Assembly: GCA_002104935.1 (NCBI GenBank)
Contig: MCGT01000036.1
Location: forward strand, 1 to 64,000
Direction of reading: 5' to 3'
DNA: 64,000 bases
Source of the DNA: Hesseltinella vesiculosa
Lineage: Eukaryota; Mucoromycota; Mucoromycetes; Mucorales; Cunninghamellaceae
Part shown: one piece after another, positions 44,554 to 57,000 of the stretch
Layout: the number at the start of each line of letters is the position of its first letter
How positions within the stretch are numbered: position 1 is the first letter of the stretch
The notes under the pieces: model-generated
Seen by the model: only the letters and a program-made list of their open reading frames with translations
What the model was told of the DNA's origin: nothing
Databases searched by the model: none
Translations under genes and position numbers: made by a program

Positions 44554-46087
44554 TCAGTCCAAATAGCCTTCAACAAACGTGTCAATACATTCCCATTCAT
44601 GATGGCTGATAGTAGGTGTAGGAGGCAAGGTTTCATGACTTTGGCTAGAATCGGTACTGCCTTTGAAGGAAGGGGCGCCGTGTGAGGTTGGAAAGGGCGA
44701 AGGACAATGGCTGGCACGGATGGGCATGGAAGCAGGCAACTTGGCTTTGCAAGCGTGGGTGGAAAACCAGTTGAGATGAGTTTGATATTCGGCGCATTCT
44801 TTGAGAATCAAAGGGATGGCTGTGCGATCCCAAGTGACGGCCGGCTCACCATTTTTGGTTTCTTCGGCTGTCAAGGATTTCCGCGCTTGTGTGACCTTTG
44901 GATCAAGGGCTTCCAAATAATGCTGAAGGTTGCTGGCTTGTAAATCGCCGAATTTGCCGCCCCAGCCTACCGGGATAACATAGCGATGTTGCCGCGTATC
45001 GATAAAACCGCCATATTCGTTCTGGGTGGTCATGAGCATGGTTGTCAATTGCTTTGAAAGTTGCAGATCAACCCCCAACGCTTCAAAATTGACATGCACT
45101 GTTGGGAAAAAGAAAGGCGAATCACATGAGCTGAGAAAAGGGCTATATTTTCCTATGCGTTACACTTACATAACTTATTTAGGAATAAATCCGTCGTAGG
45201 CCCTGGCCGTTGAAATTTGAGCTCCACATCAACAATTTCAAGGTACCCTCCAGGTTTGAGCACACGAACTATATCACTCAACAGTGGGTTCAGCTGCTTA
45301 TCAGACATCGACAGCAGCATCTGACGCATAAATACGTAATCAAATTGGTCATTCTCAAACGGTAACGTGCCACCTGAAAATACATCGTGATGCAAAAAGT
45401 GTGTGTTTGAAGGTTTGATCGACTTGGGAAACATATCGCCTATATCTATGCCATAAAAGTCTAGAGACAAATTCAGATCTTAGCATCGTCTTTTTTTTCT
45501 TTCTTTCCCTTCTTTGCATTTCCTCTTTTAGATCGTACCTGAAAGAGGGAAGTCGGTTGCCATTTCCATCAGCCTGAAACGAAGCAAAAAAATACGGAAA
45601 CAATGAATATCAGCAAGGCTTCATGCTTTTTTTTTTTTTTTACCAAGTGCCGGCGCCAGTGCCAATCTCTAATACAGTTGCAGGTTCATGTGGCTGACCT
45701 CCTTGTTTCAATAATGCATGGACTGGCGCATTAAAGTTACCTTTCAAAGCAAACTTCAGCAAGTAATGCTACCATCCCGATAAAATCAAAAATAAAAAAA
45801 AAAAAAATCAGTGATAAATCTTCTGCAGATGCTCCCTTTTTCTTCGGTTGAAAGCTTACCAGACCAATCAATCTGTCCGTTTCATCGGCATTGGTAGCTT
45901 TCTGGAAACTGGCATGGGAAGAGGCAATGTCAGCAGGTAGAGTGGGCTGAGGATTTTTCGATGCGTCCGCTTGACGCTTGTCTGAAGAGGATGGAGCGAA
46001 CTTGTTTAAAAAGTTCTGCTTGTCTTCGGCTGACAGAGTAAATCGTTCAGGAACAGACCGACGATGGGCTGACATTTGACCTCCCAT
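44554..46087 (-). CDS. SAM-dependent methyltransferase (class I)
   Basis: About five exons from the ATG at 46087. A disordered start (MGGQMSAHRRSVPERFTLSA) precedes HYLLKFALKGNFNAPVHALL and the SAM site ATVLEIGTGAGTW (motif I). YGIDIGDMFP (acidic loop), FENDQFDYVFMRQMLL (motif II region) and DIVRVLKPGGYLEIVD (post-II) follow. This is the layout of the TAM/LaeA-like fungal methyltransferases. The C-terminal half is longer than the core and ends in a Ser/Pro-rich tail. The substrate is unknown; candidates are protein, lipid or small molecules. It is divergent from the Hsp70-like gene. Confidence 0.85.
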
Positions 46088-46448
46088 AGCGATATACGTT
46101 TAATATAGAAATAAAAAGCACAACAAAAAAAAAAAAAAAAAAAAGGAAAAGAAAGGTAAAAACTAGGCACTTTTTCACACCGAATATATTGTAAACCCTG
46201 CCTGAACGCCGATTGGACGGAACCTTGTTTGCCAACACAGCTGACCCAATTCATCTGCAAAACCCCATTGTTTGATCTTCAGGAAAAAGGAGAAAACAAA
46301 GCAATGGCCTCGAGCCCAAAACCATGCCCTGAGTTTCAATTTTTAAAATTAGGCAATTTGGCGATGCTCTTTTATTTTTTTATTGCAAACCAACCTTTTT
46401 TCCTCTTTTTTTTTTTCTCTCTTTCTTCGCTTCCCAACATACCCGAGC
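46088..46448. other. Shared upstream region of two divergent genes
   Basis: 361 bp between the methyltransferase ATG (-) and the Hsp70-like ATG (+), containing A and T runs. It is probably a bidirectional promoter; no specific motif can be supported. Confidence 0.4.
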
Positions 46449-48513
46449 ATGGGCTACACTTTTGACGACAGAAAATATCCTGTCATTGTAGGCATTGATT
46501 TCGGTAATGCCTCATGAACGCCACCACTACAGTAACTAACCAAGCCTGTTCTTTTCCCTCCCTTTTTTTTTGTACGTGTTAGGCACGACGTTTTCTGGCT
46601 GCTCCTATACTCTGGATAAAAGTGACGAAATATATGACGTTGTTAGCTGGCCTGACCAAAAACGAAGTGTCTATCCAAAGGTAAAAGAGTCACAGTGGAT
46701 GACGGGCTGACAAGTTTTCGAAAGTGGACGGACACTCATGTTTTCATTCCTGTATGGTCGCCTGTCCAGACACCTTCCTTGGCCTTGTATGAAAAAGGAT
46801 CCACAGAAATGGTTGCATGGGGTCATCAGGCAAGAAGACTGGCCAATCGACCCAACAGCTACCATTTTATTCTGATGTCAAAGTTCAAGCTGTTTTTGGA
46901 CGCGCACATGCAAGACGCCGAGCTGCCCAACGACCTGCAAGTGGTCGACATCATTGCCGACTACCTACGTGGCCTCATGGATCACGCCAAAATCGACATC
47001 CACCGCCGTTTGGCCGGCATGTATTCAGAAGAGCATTTTCGTTATGTACGTTCAAAAAAAAATGAGGCGAGGGCAGGCAACCTACCTTTTGATGTTTTTC
47101 CTATGATAGTGCTTGACAGTGCCAGCCATGTGGAATGATCGGGCCAAATCCATGATGCGCGAAGCCTCTATTCGTGCTGGCATGATTTCCTACGAGGACC
47201 CGATGGAGCGCCTGTTGCTGACGTCGGAACCGGAGGCGGCTGCCCTTTACTGCCAACGAAAATCGTCTCAATTCAATCTCAAGCACGGCCAGCGATTCAT
47301 GGTATGTGATGCCGGCGGCGGCACTGTCGATCTGATGGTTCTTGAAATCAACCACCCCCCGGGCTCACCGTAAGACAATAGCCAGCGACGGCCAGAAAAT
47401 TCATTTTCCTTCCTTAGTCAAACGCTGCGTGAAGTCACCCGAGGACATGGAGCCACCTGTGGCTCTGGCTTGTTGGACAACCGGATGCGGCATTACCTGA
47501 TGGACAAGCTGGCGTATGTGGAGGTGCCTGAAGAAAGCTTGGATCAAATTCTCGACACTTTTGTCAACGCCATCAAGGTAAAGGAGACAGCCGTGGCTGT
47601 CAACCATGGTGACACACTTCTTATTCCTTTTTCGCTGACAGCCTGAGTTTGACGGGGTCGAAGACCATTATCTGGACCTACCAGCAAACATGGGACTGGG
47701 TGATATCACGGACAGTCGGATGGGCTTGGATCAAGGTACACTGTGGCTGCCTGCACGCGAGCTCAAGGACTACGTGTTTGACCCAGTGATCAACCAAGTG
47801 CTGGATTTGATTGAAGGCCAGCTGGAACAATCACCCCGATTGGAGGCCTTGTTTCTTGTCGGCGGGTTTGGTCAGTCCAACTACCTCTTTCAACAAATCG
47901 AAAGTGCCTACGCTAGTCGGATCGACATGATTGGTGTACCTCCTCGAGGTGAGCTAGCCGTTGTGCGTGGTGCCGTTTACTTTGGTCGCACACCTCAAGT
48001 GGTCACGGAACGGGTCTCGCGAAGAACCTACGGCGTTGAAACCCGCATGCTCTTTGATGATAGGCTGGATCCTGTCGAATATATGGTGGTAGGCCTGGAT
48101 GACCAGCGCTTCTCTCGTCACCGATTCAGTGTGTATGTTACCAAAGGCCAACCGATCAAGATTGATGAATGCGTCTCAAAAAAGTTTGTCATTCGATACC
48201 CCAACGGCACCGATTCAGGCAAGAAGAAGAAAAAAAAAAGAAAGGGTGACAGAATCCTTGGAAGCTTATGATTTGACGTTTAGATCTCTTTGCCTATGAC
48301 GGAGACGGACCTCCTCCAAGACACGTCAAAGACTATGACATTAAAAAAGTCGGCAAGTTCCCGATCAAGATGCCCAAGATCCCCGGCGCCCAGCCTGGCG
48401 ACCGTGTCAAAATCGAAATCAACATGTACTTTGGTCTCACTGAAATCCATATTGAATGTGTCATCGCTGATAACGTTTTCAATTTCACCTCTGCATTTGA
48501 CGCTAGCATGTAA
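46449..48513 (+). CDS. HSPA12-like Hsp70-family ATPase
   Basis: About seven exons from the ATG at 46449 (MGYTFDDRKYPVIVGIDF-GTTFSGCSY, phosphate-1 loop split by an intron) to a TAA at 48511-48513. Later motifs are CLTVPAMWNDRAKSMMREAS, VCDAGGGTVDLMVLEI (phosphate-2), and LFLVGGFGQSNYLFQQI (adenosine loop). The layout lacks a classical substrate-binding domain and matches the diverged HSPA12A/B-like group, which is expanded in many fungi, rather than a housekeeping Hsp70. The client and role are unknown. Confidence 0.88.
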
Positions 48514-48688
48514 GAAAGGACTCGAACATAAAATAAAAAAAAATTCTGCATGATTCTTGATTTGATTGGGCCCGTGGAAAAAAAAAGCACCGAGTTTTAT
48601 TTCTCTTTTTTCTTTTTTGTGTCCTCATCTCCTAAGTCTTTTTAATATTATCGATCTTGATTCGCTTTATTGATTTTATGAAAAAGAA

Positions 48689-51600
48689 ATGAGTGAATCG
48701 GATGAAGATTTAGTCATTCCTAGCCTGGACGATTCGTGCGATTCCTTATTTGCACCCAACAAAGTCGCCCATGCCCACACTTGCCAAGGTCCCAATGGCA
48801 ATCGTATCCTTCGTGACTCATCCAACATGTCCAGCCAGCTACCTGATTACGCTGGCCCCGATACCCCTAGTAGTCCACCAAAACCGTCTCCCAAACAACC
48901 AGCCGCCGCCCTTTCCAACAACCTCTCCACCACCATCCGGCGGGTGAAACCTCGTGGCGTTATCGGCAACTACACACTGGTCAGCACAATAGGATCGGGC
49001 TCCATGGGAAAAGTACGACTGGCCATTCACAATCTTACACAAGAAAAAGTAAGGACGTGGTGTAAATGGAAATATTAGAAACCCTTTTTTTTTTTTTCAA
49101 CAGCCTTTTAATTGATCTACGTCTTTCTAGCTGGCCGTCAAAATCGTCCCTCGGGTTGGTACCCAAGGCAAGATACCTCAAACCGAAGCCGAAGCCAAGG
49201 CCAAAAGAGAAAAGGACAAGCAAAGGGAAATCAGAACCATCCGTGAAGCCAGCATCATGCTCTTACTCTACCATCCTCACATCGTCAGCCTCAAGGAACT
49301 GGTGGTCCTGGACCCTTATTATTACATGTTTATGGAATATGTTGATGGAGGCGTCTTGATTGACTACATCATTTCCCATGGTAAACTCAAGGAACGCCAT
49401 GCTCGACGCTTCTCACGACAAATCATCAGTGCACTTGGTATTAAAAAAAAAAATAGGACTCGTATAAAAAGATGTCTGTTCTCATTCGGTTTTTAATCCC
49501 CAGACTACCTCCACAAGAATTCCCTGGTGCACCGAGACTTGAAGATCGAAAACATCCTGATTTCCAGAACTGGGCAGATCAAGATCATTGACTTTGGCCT
49601 GTCAAATCTGTTTTCGCCAAGATCGCATCTGAAAACGTTTTGCGGCTCCTTGTATTTTGCAGCGCCAGAACTGCTGAATGCAAAGGCCTACACGGGCCCC
49701 GAGGTGGATGTCTGGAGTTTTGGTGTTGTTCTCTTTGTCCTTGTCTGTGGCAAGGTTCCGTTTGATGATGAAAACCTACCTGCCCTACACCAAAAAATCA
49801 AACGCGGCGTCGTCGAATACCCATTCTTCTTGAGCTCAGGTACAACCCAGATCTTCCCCCGCCATCAATGCTCATTACCTATTTTTTTAATTTTTCCCTA
49901 GATTGCAAGAATATTTTGTCACGAATGCTGGTGGTGAACCCCAGTCACCGAGCAACCACCACAGAAATCATGACTCACCCTTGGATGAACAAAGGCTACG
50001 ATGAAATGGTTGACAACCATTTACCCGAACGCGTGCCCCTGTCGCTGCCCGTGGACATGGAGGTGGTACGTGGCATGACGGGATTTGAGTTTGGTTCTGA
50101 ACAAGAAATCAAACAGCAACTTGAAGATATCATTCAATCGGACGAATACCAGCAAGCCGCAGCCGTCCTCGCCGAGCGCCAGTCGGAAATCCATCAACAG
50201 CTTCATCCTCAGCAAAAGCATCATCAACATCATCACCACAGGCATCCTCTATCACGATTTGGTCACCATCACCATCAGCAGCAACCGCCATATCCGAGTC
50301 CTGATGATGACCCACACGACGTCCCTGCTGCCTATCACCCGCTCGTCTCGATCTACTATCTTGTCCGAGAGCGCATGGACCGTGAACGTGAGAATGATGC
50401 ATTCTCAGATAGCCCATTGTCTCCCAACTTGGATTCTCTTCGACGATCCAAGAGCTCCAGCCCTCGCGCCATCCATACCCGGTCTTCCTTTGCCTCTCTG
50501 CAGCAGGAAAAACGATCACAACCGTTCTCGAGCAAGAACCAAACCAGCTATCCTACCTCCGGCTCCTCCAGCCACCTACCAGCCGCTGCCACCAGCCCCC
50601 CTGCCGACACCGGTCTCAAAAACCAACCCCATACCCCGAGCATCACCATTCCCGAGGCTGCCCACCACCCCGATGACCCACCACCCACTTCATCAACGGC
50701 TACTGGCGCCCAGCAGTCCATCTTTGGTACGCAGCAAATCACCCAGGGCGTCGCTTATGGTAACCGGGGTAAAACCAAGATCCGTGTCGACGCCATGGGC
50801 CGCATTGTCAATGGCGATCATCATGGTTTTTTGGATACCTACCATGGCCTTGGCCGCGTCTTCTCCAAGCGCCATACACACGGCCCGGACCATGCCTCCT
50901 CGTCTACAGCACTGCAGGATCCTGCCGATCCTCGCCATCATCGCCATCACCGCCATGGCTCCGTCACCGACTGTCCTCCGCTAAAATTGCTGTCGCATGC
51001 ATTTGTCCCTCCACACCATGGCCACCACCCACGGCACGAGGATCTTCTCCACACCGACCTCACCTCCACCGTGTCACCCACATCAACAGCCTCCCAACCG
51101 GCCGCCACAACCTCGTCCATGTCACCCAACCTGCACCTGACCCCTCCAGCCACGTCCTTGGCTACATCCGTTCCAACCCCATCTTTTTCTAAAAGCTCGC
51201 GACAGCCCCCACGAAAGTCGTCAACCGGCCTCGTCATTGATACCAACCCCACCCGCCGACATCATGACCACGAAAACCCAGTCGCCCGCCTCGGCCGCCA
51301 GCTCAGCAAAAAAATCCAAAAGACAACCTCCCCGACGAGTGCAGCACCGACCATGTCGTCGCCCCCGGCCGCCAAGTCCGTGAACGACCGCCGCCGACCT
51401 CTCTCACATAGCGCCGAACGATACACCACGGCTGTGGCCGAACCTGCTGCCTCCGTCAAGCAAGGCACGGCTGACGAAGAAATCAAACCTGTGTTTCTCA
51501 AGGGCTTGTTCTCGGTGTCCACCACGTCCACCAAGCACCCGTCGGTCATCCGTGCCGACCTCATCCGCGTGCTCGAGCGCATGGGTGTCAAATGGCGTGA

Positions 51601-51889
51601 AAGCAAACGCTGTCTCGAATGTGTCCATGTGCCCAGCATCGACATGCACCGCGTTACCCCTGGGTCGACTTCTGCCCAGCCTGTTTCTTCGCCTGTCTCG
51701 TGTGCCACGTCAACCCATGCCATGACTGCACCTGTCACGGTCCCTGATTTGGTCGTCCGGTTCGAAATCTATATTGTCAAGGTGTCCTGGCTGCCAGGCA
51801 TGTATGGTATCCAGTTCCATCGTGTCAGTGGTGACACCTGGCAGTATAAAAACATGTGCAGCCGGATCTTGGCCGAGCTCAAGCTCTAG
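48689..51889 (+). CDS. KIN1: Kin1/Kin2-like (PAR-1/MARK) serine/threonine kinase
   Basis: Four exons (48689-49048, 49131-49437, 49504-49839, 49902-51889) give 996 aa in phase. The kinase domain starts at about residue 95: [17 protein letters not shown] (catalytic Lys), [11 protein letters not shown] (catalytic loop), IDFGLSN (DFG), [13 protein letters not shown] (activation loop). A long low-complexity region with His-rich and Ser/Pro-rich stretches follows, and the C-terminus has a KA1 domain ([32 protein letters not shown]) that binds acidic phospholipids at the membrane. A stretch [16 protein letters not shown] precedes KA1, as in yeast Kin1/Kin2. The likely role is polarity and exocytosis. 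Confidence 0.94.
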
Positions 51890-52060
51890 GTTCTCCTCGC
51901 CAACGCTGTACAAAATCTCGATCGAATAAAAATGTTCCCCCCCCAAAAAAAAAAAAAAAAAAACGAGAAATTTCATAATGCAACTCCAAAAAAAAAGTAC
52001 GATTGATCAAAAGATATGTACTGTAATATGGATGACCAAAAAAACAAGGAGAGGAAAGTG

Positions 52061-52960
52061 CTATCGTATCTGATTGATGACTCTGGTGGCTTGGGCGAAA
52101 AAGGTATCCTGATGGAGCACCGTGCCATACTTCTCAGGCTGTTCCGAGGAATCCATGTCAATGTATCGAGGCAACGTCATCTTCTGGTGGTATTGAGACT
52201 CGATGGCTGGGTAAGTAGGAGGAGGTGCAAGGTATTGTCCGTCAGGACCGATCTAGATAAAAGAGGCGACCGTCAGCACGGCCGACTTCAATGTCTCGTG
52301 TTCTCTTTTACCATGTGAGATCGATCCGAGGCAAAGTGATGGAGATAGACAAAGGCTGGGATGGTGCGAAAACACCGCTCAAATTCAGGTAGGAGTTCTA
52401 GGTCGGGCTGAAAGCTCTTGCAGACGTAGTCGGACAAAGCGCAGGGAAACGGCAGCACCGAGTCAAAATCGTAGACGAAACAGGTTGCACTAAGAAAAAA
52501 GAAAGAAAGAAAAAAAAAAAGAGTGAATTCCCGGTGCGCTCTATCATTCATCGTCTCCTGCTTACCTGCCAGGATCCTGTTTTGCCAAGAGCATAATGAC
52601 ATGGTAATCCTACGAACCCTCAAGCATAATAAGTATTGCAAGATCTGCTGCTCTGCCCTCACCAGCGGGACAGTAAATGAACATCGTCATGGTCAACTCA
52701 CCCAAATAACAAAGGGTCGATCCTTGCTTGCTATTTGATACCACATTGGGATCTATACAAGCAATCATGTCAGCATCATGACCATCGCCATACACAATGA
52801 CTCTCCTGACCTTTTTTTCTCGGTTGCTAATGAACACCACCGAGCACTGTGGTAAAAGTGCCGGCTGGGTATCTAGGATATACCGGCAAAGCTTGTAAAT
52901 GTTTTCTTCGCAGTAGCAATTCGTGTACACCAGGTCTTCTTTTTTCAGCAAGATGTTCAT
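52061..52960 (-). CDS. Protein N-terminal glutamine amidohydrolase (Ntaq1)
   Basis: Five exons (52960-52810, 52730-52702, 52609-52566, 52489-52312, 52252-52061) give 197 aa in phase. The catalytic triad of the family is visible: Cys in YTNCYCEENIYKLC, His in RPFVIWDYHVIMLL (split over two exons) and Asp in FVYDFDSVLPFPC. FRTIPAFVYLHHFASDRSHM and APPPTYPAI are also typical. The enzyme converts N-terminal Gln to Glu, feeding the Arg/N-degron pathway. Length fits the family. The first donor is an unusual GTCAGG. It converges with the kinase gene 171 bp away. Confidence 0.92.
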
Positions 52961-53094
52961 TGCGTTGAAGAACGAAAAAAAAAAAATCGACTCCTCTTTT
53001 TTTCATTTTTTTTTTTACCATCACAGATGGGCAAATTTATTACAGAGGGAGACTAATATTACATTGATAAAGGGAGAGTGAATTTAGAGGACAA

Positions 53095-55120
53095 CTATTT
53101 TTCATGCACGTTGCAATTTGGTCCTTGATAGATCTTGCGACCAGTGGTAAACCAGAAGCACAAGGAAAAAAGAGTGCAGAACCCAATCATCAAGCAAGTG
53201 TAGTTCATTGTCTCTGGCTCGACAGGTGACACGGTGGGGAAGGACAGAATGACGCAGAGGAAAAGACACCACAGGACAGTGATAAAGTTGAGAGGAACAC
53301 TGAATCTGCCCAAGCAGAATGGACCCTATTGACGAGACCAGGAAAAAAAAAATGAGAACGAAGAAAAGACAATGGCGGTCAGTGTCAGATATGGGCAAGT
53401 GATTACGGTGAACTTTTCTTGACGTCTCCAGATCAATCGGCAGAGGAAGGGGATCGCGGCAGTGGCCGTTTGACAGATAATGGCAGTATCCAAAAACGCC
53501 AGCCAGTAAACGTCAGAGGCAAAAGCCTATCATGCAATGACAGGATGAGCAAAAAAAAAAAAAAAAAAAAAAAAAAGATGTTATTACCGGCAGGATGAGG
53601 ACAATTGTAATTAGACACTGGACGATAACCACATTGACAGGCACTTTTTGCTCCCACTTGAGCTGGTAATACAGCTTGGAGAGCGGCAACATGCCATCGC
53701 GAGACATGGCCCACATGAACTGGGACAGGCCTACGGTCAAGTGGGTCAAACATCCAAATTGAATGATCAGAAGAATGAGCACAAGGAAAGTAGACACGCC
53801 TATATTGTTGTTTGTGGCTTGAAGAAGATAGGTGGCCATGGGATAAGGCGAAGACGTCAAAGCATCAAAATCTTGGATGGCAAACATAATGGGAATCATG
53901 AGGCACGTGCCTTGGACGAACAGAGCAAAGAAGCAAATGATGATGCCCCGAGGAATGGTCACTGTGCTGTTCTTGGCGCCTTCGGCAATGCTGGTGCTTG
54001 AGAAAAACCCATCTACGAATCAGAATTACCATTCCGTCAGCTCTGATCGGTGCGGGCCGCCCTTGGATATTTTTTTCTTACTGTAGCTCCAGGCCACTTG
54101 CAGGAGGCCCAATAAAAAGACGAGCCCAGAATTTTCGTAGCCAGTTTGGTTAATGAACTCCGTAAAGACAAACTCTGGTGTTTGGAGTCTGTCTTTTGCC
54201 ATAACTATCGAGGAAATTAGAGTGAGTCACTTGTCCTATTTGCCTGTTTCTCCCATCGTTTACCAATAGGGATGATCATGAAGAGAATGGTCCCAATCAC
54301 ACTGATTGCACCTAATAAAGTTTGATTGAGTTTCAAAATCCAGGCGTCCTTTTTTTTTTATAAAGTTACGAGGCTCGCTTACCCATCCACTTTGTGAAAG
54401 CATCAGCAAACTTGAGACCGAGCAATGCCACTGCAGATGTAAAGACACAAATAGCGGCATATATGCCAACGTGAGTTCCCATGGATTCAATGACTTCACC
54501 ACGGCAGATCTGCACCAAGCTGAGAACAAAGTTGCTTAGGCTGTAGGCCACAGCGCCTTGGGCAGCAATGATTCCAATCAAATTCAAATAGCCAACCACC
54601 CACGAAGTGATACGTTTGTAACCATCCGGGGCAAGCACATAACACCCTAAATTAAATACAGGAGTGAGTTATTGGCAGTGGTAGACATGACCAGCTTACA
54701 AGAGAAGATGCCACCGGCAACAGGATAGGCACTGCAAACCTCGGCGATCGACAACCCCAGGCAAAGGACAAAGGGGGAACCAACAAACCATCCCCAAAAT
54801 ATTGTCATTGCACCTCCTTCCAGGAGAGCTGTGTTAAAGGACGTGAGCCTAAGATGTAGAACAAAAGAAAGAAACGGCGATAGGTGAGCCAGGCATCGAG
54901 CTAGCTAAACGAGAAATCTGCCGAGGCAAGAGTATTACCAGTTGGGCAAAAGGGCCACAGTGGCAAAAGGGAAAACAGCACAGGCAAGGCTACTAATTTC
55001 ACGGGTGATTTCTTCCTTGTAACCGAACTCGGCCAAGCGCTGCGCAGAGTCGGCAACCTCACCTTCAGTGAATCCAGTGGCTTTCTTGGTGTCCGTGTTA
55101 AGCGAAGGAACAGCAGACAT
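53095..55120 (-). CDS. APC-superfamily amino-acid/GABA permease (Uga4-like)
   Basis: About ten exons from the ATG at 55120 (MSAVPSLNTDTKKATGFTEG) to a TAA at 53095. EFGYKEEITREISSLACAVF is the conserved entry to the first span. Then come GGAMTIFWGWFVGS, EVCSAYPVAGGIFS, further spans to FLVLILLIIQFGCLTHLTVG, ...QFMWAMSRDGMLPLS, KVPVNVVIVQCLITIVLILP, and the last pair of spans near 53130-53300. The layout gives 12 spans as in fungal GABA/choline permeases of the ACT group. The substrate is probably an amino acid or GABA; it cannot be fixed from sequence. It lies 134 bp upstream of the amidase ATG, on the same strand. Confidence 0.9.
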
Positions 55121-57000
55121 GATCAAAGTTTTTTTTTTTTTTTTAAAAAAAAAGAGAAGAAAAACAGTAGAAAAATACACGCTGCCCTGCCTTTTCTACT
55201 TTTTTGGACCTTTTTTTTTTTTTTGTTACGAGCCTTTATTTCGCTTGGCACCAGTCAGATGGAGAGTTCCGCTCAGATTTGCAATTTCAAAGAGCGGAGC
55301 CATTTTTATTTGTTCGGACTCTTTGCAATGTGTGGGGAACCCCCAACCATAGTGCGATAGCTGGGGAAAACATTTTCACGAAAGCCTTAAAAGGACTAAA
55401 GAAACTGATCGCTTGACAAGCCAATGAGCTGCCGGGTGAATCCACAATTGGAAAGCCGGTGGATCTGAGTTACTGATCCACGTCATCCAGTTTTTTCTTT
55501 CACCGAAAAGTTTGATCCTAGGACATTGTTCAGGGCATGACGGTTGGACCTACCTTTGCTTGCAGTATCAATCATTAAATCTGGTTATCATACATGTGGT
55601 CTTTGCAAAGAAGTAAAGAAAAAAAGATATCACCGGGATCTCAGCAAAACTTGAACCTTAAAAAAGACCCCAATTTGGCTATATTCCACAAACGTGGGCC
55701 TGTGCTTTTTCTAGAACTGTATCTCAAACAACTGCGAAAAATACCATCCACTTTCAGAACTGTCAGGTGGTTATGGCCGATCTCCCTATCTCTTTTTTTG
55801 CCTATTACTTTCATATCATGTGCAGTAGTATGATTTGAGTTGAAAACTTGTCATGGCTGTTCACTTCATCTATGAAAGATTTGGTGTCTGTCGATTTGGG
55901 GATAAAAAAAATGGAGTTGATTTTTTACCAGATCAATGTCGCACTTGGCGGAGTCGTAATTTGATGAAGAAATGCCATCAGAACCTTGATGCACGCCACA
56001 CTTGACGATGGCGATCTAACTTGTCCAAGCGATTATCGACTTTCGCTGGTTGTCAATTGCCCTGCTATGCGCCAGGCATCGAACGTACTGCGAGGAGACT
56101 GAATTTAGCTATCCAAAATGTTTGTTCAAAAACTAAAAAAAAAAGCGCTTCGAGTGATTTGATTAATGTGAAAGTTTGCACAAGTGCACAAATCTTTGAA
56201 TGAGGATGGTTTTGAAAAAATCAGGTCGATTGGTGAAGGTTTCCCCGCTAAAGTTTGAACAGGTTCGCCTTGACACTTCCAATTCCTCAGCTAAAAAAAA
56301 AAAAAAAAAAAGTCGGTCAGTTTCTCCAGGCGATCGGTAAAACGTAGGTTGAGTTGCTTAGGGTAATTGTGAAGAGTGATTTTTTTTTAGCAAGTCAATC
56401 GGAAGTGTCAAGTCGAAACTGACCAAAGGTTGGCTGGGCGACCTCCGCCAAACGCCTTGACTTTTTCAGGACCATCATCACTCATGTATAAGCGCACCTC
56501 TAAACCCCAAAACACTGTTGCTAAGAGAAAGCCGCCCACCAAGAAAGCCAGTCTAGGTGCAGTAGAAAAGAAAAGTCAACGCCATCCAGACGCCCCTGTT
56601 TAATAATAATAGATATCCATGGGGCTAACGAATGATACAAAAGCATAAAAAAAAAACAAAAAAAAACTATATTTATAAAAAAAAAGCTAGGTATAAAAAG
56701 GGGTGGCAAGTACGATCATCGTTGGCTTGTGGAGGGCTCACTGAGCCTCCGTTTTCGACTCCTCCCCCTTCATCCCCCATCTTGTAGTGTCTTCCATCCA
56801 ACGTAACCTCATATCCATCAACAACGAATCATCCTTCTTCCCACCTACTTGATGTAGCTGCCTCCCCCCAAGCTCCTGTCATAGCCTCTTCAGTTCTCTC
56901 CCGTTCGTACGCTATCGGCAAATAAAATTTCTGGTCCTCAAAAAAAAAAATCAAAGTGAAAAAAAAACGGAAACTTGGCATAGCACTTTTGAGTGATTGG
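55121..57000. other. Long gene-poor region with repeat fragments
   Basis: No gene I can support. It holds A/T runs, the inverted repeat fragments at 56215-56500, and a pyrimidine-rich, structured-looking stretch near 56700-56930 of unknown nature. Confidence 0.5.
56215..56500. repeat. Two head-on fragments of the dispersed repeat
   Basis: About 56215-56335 read on the minus strand (AGCTGAGGAATTGGAAGTGT, CACCAATCGACCTGATTTTT) and 56375-56500 on the plus strand (GGTTGGCTGGGCGACCTCCG, TTTTTCAGGACCATCATCAC) match the family at 24240-24470 and 61596-61830. They form a small, diverged inverted pair. Confidence 0.65.

Noticed and set aside
50085..50984. Second-frame open reading of 299 codons
   Set aside because: Lies entirely inside the low-complexity part of the Kin1-like kinase gene in another frame.
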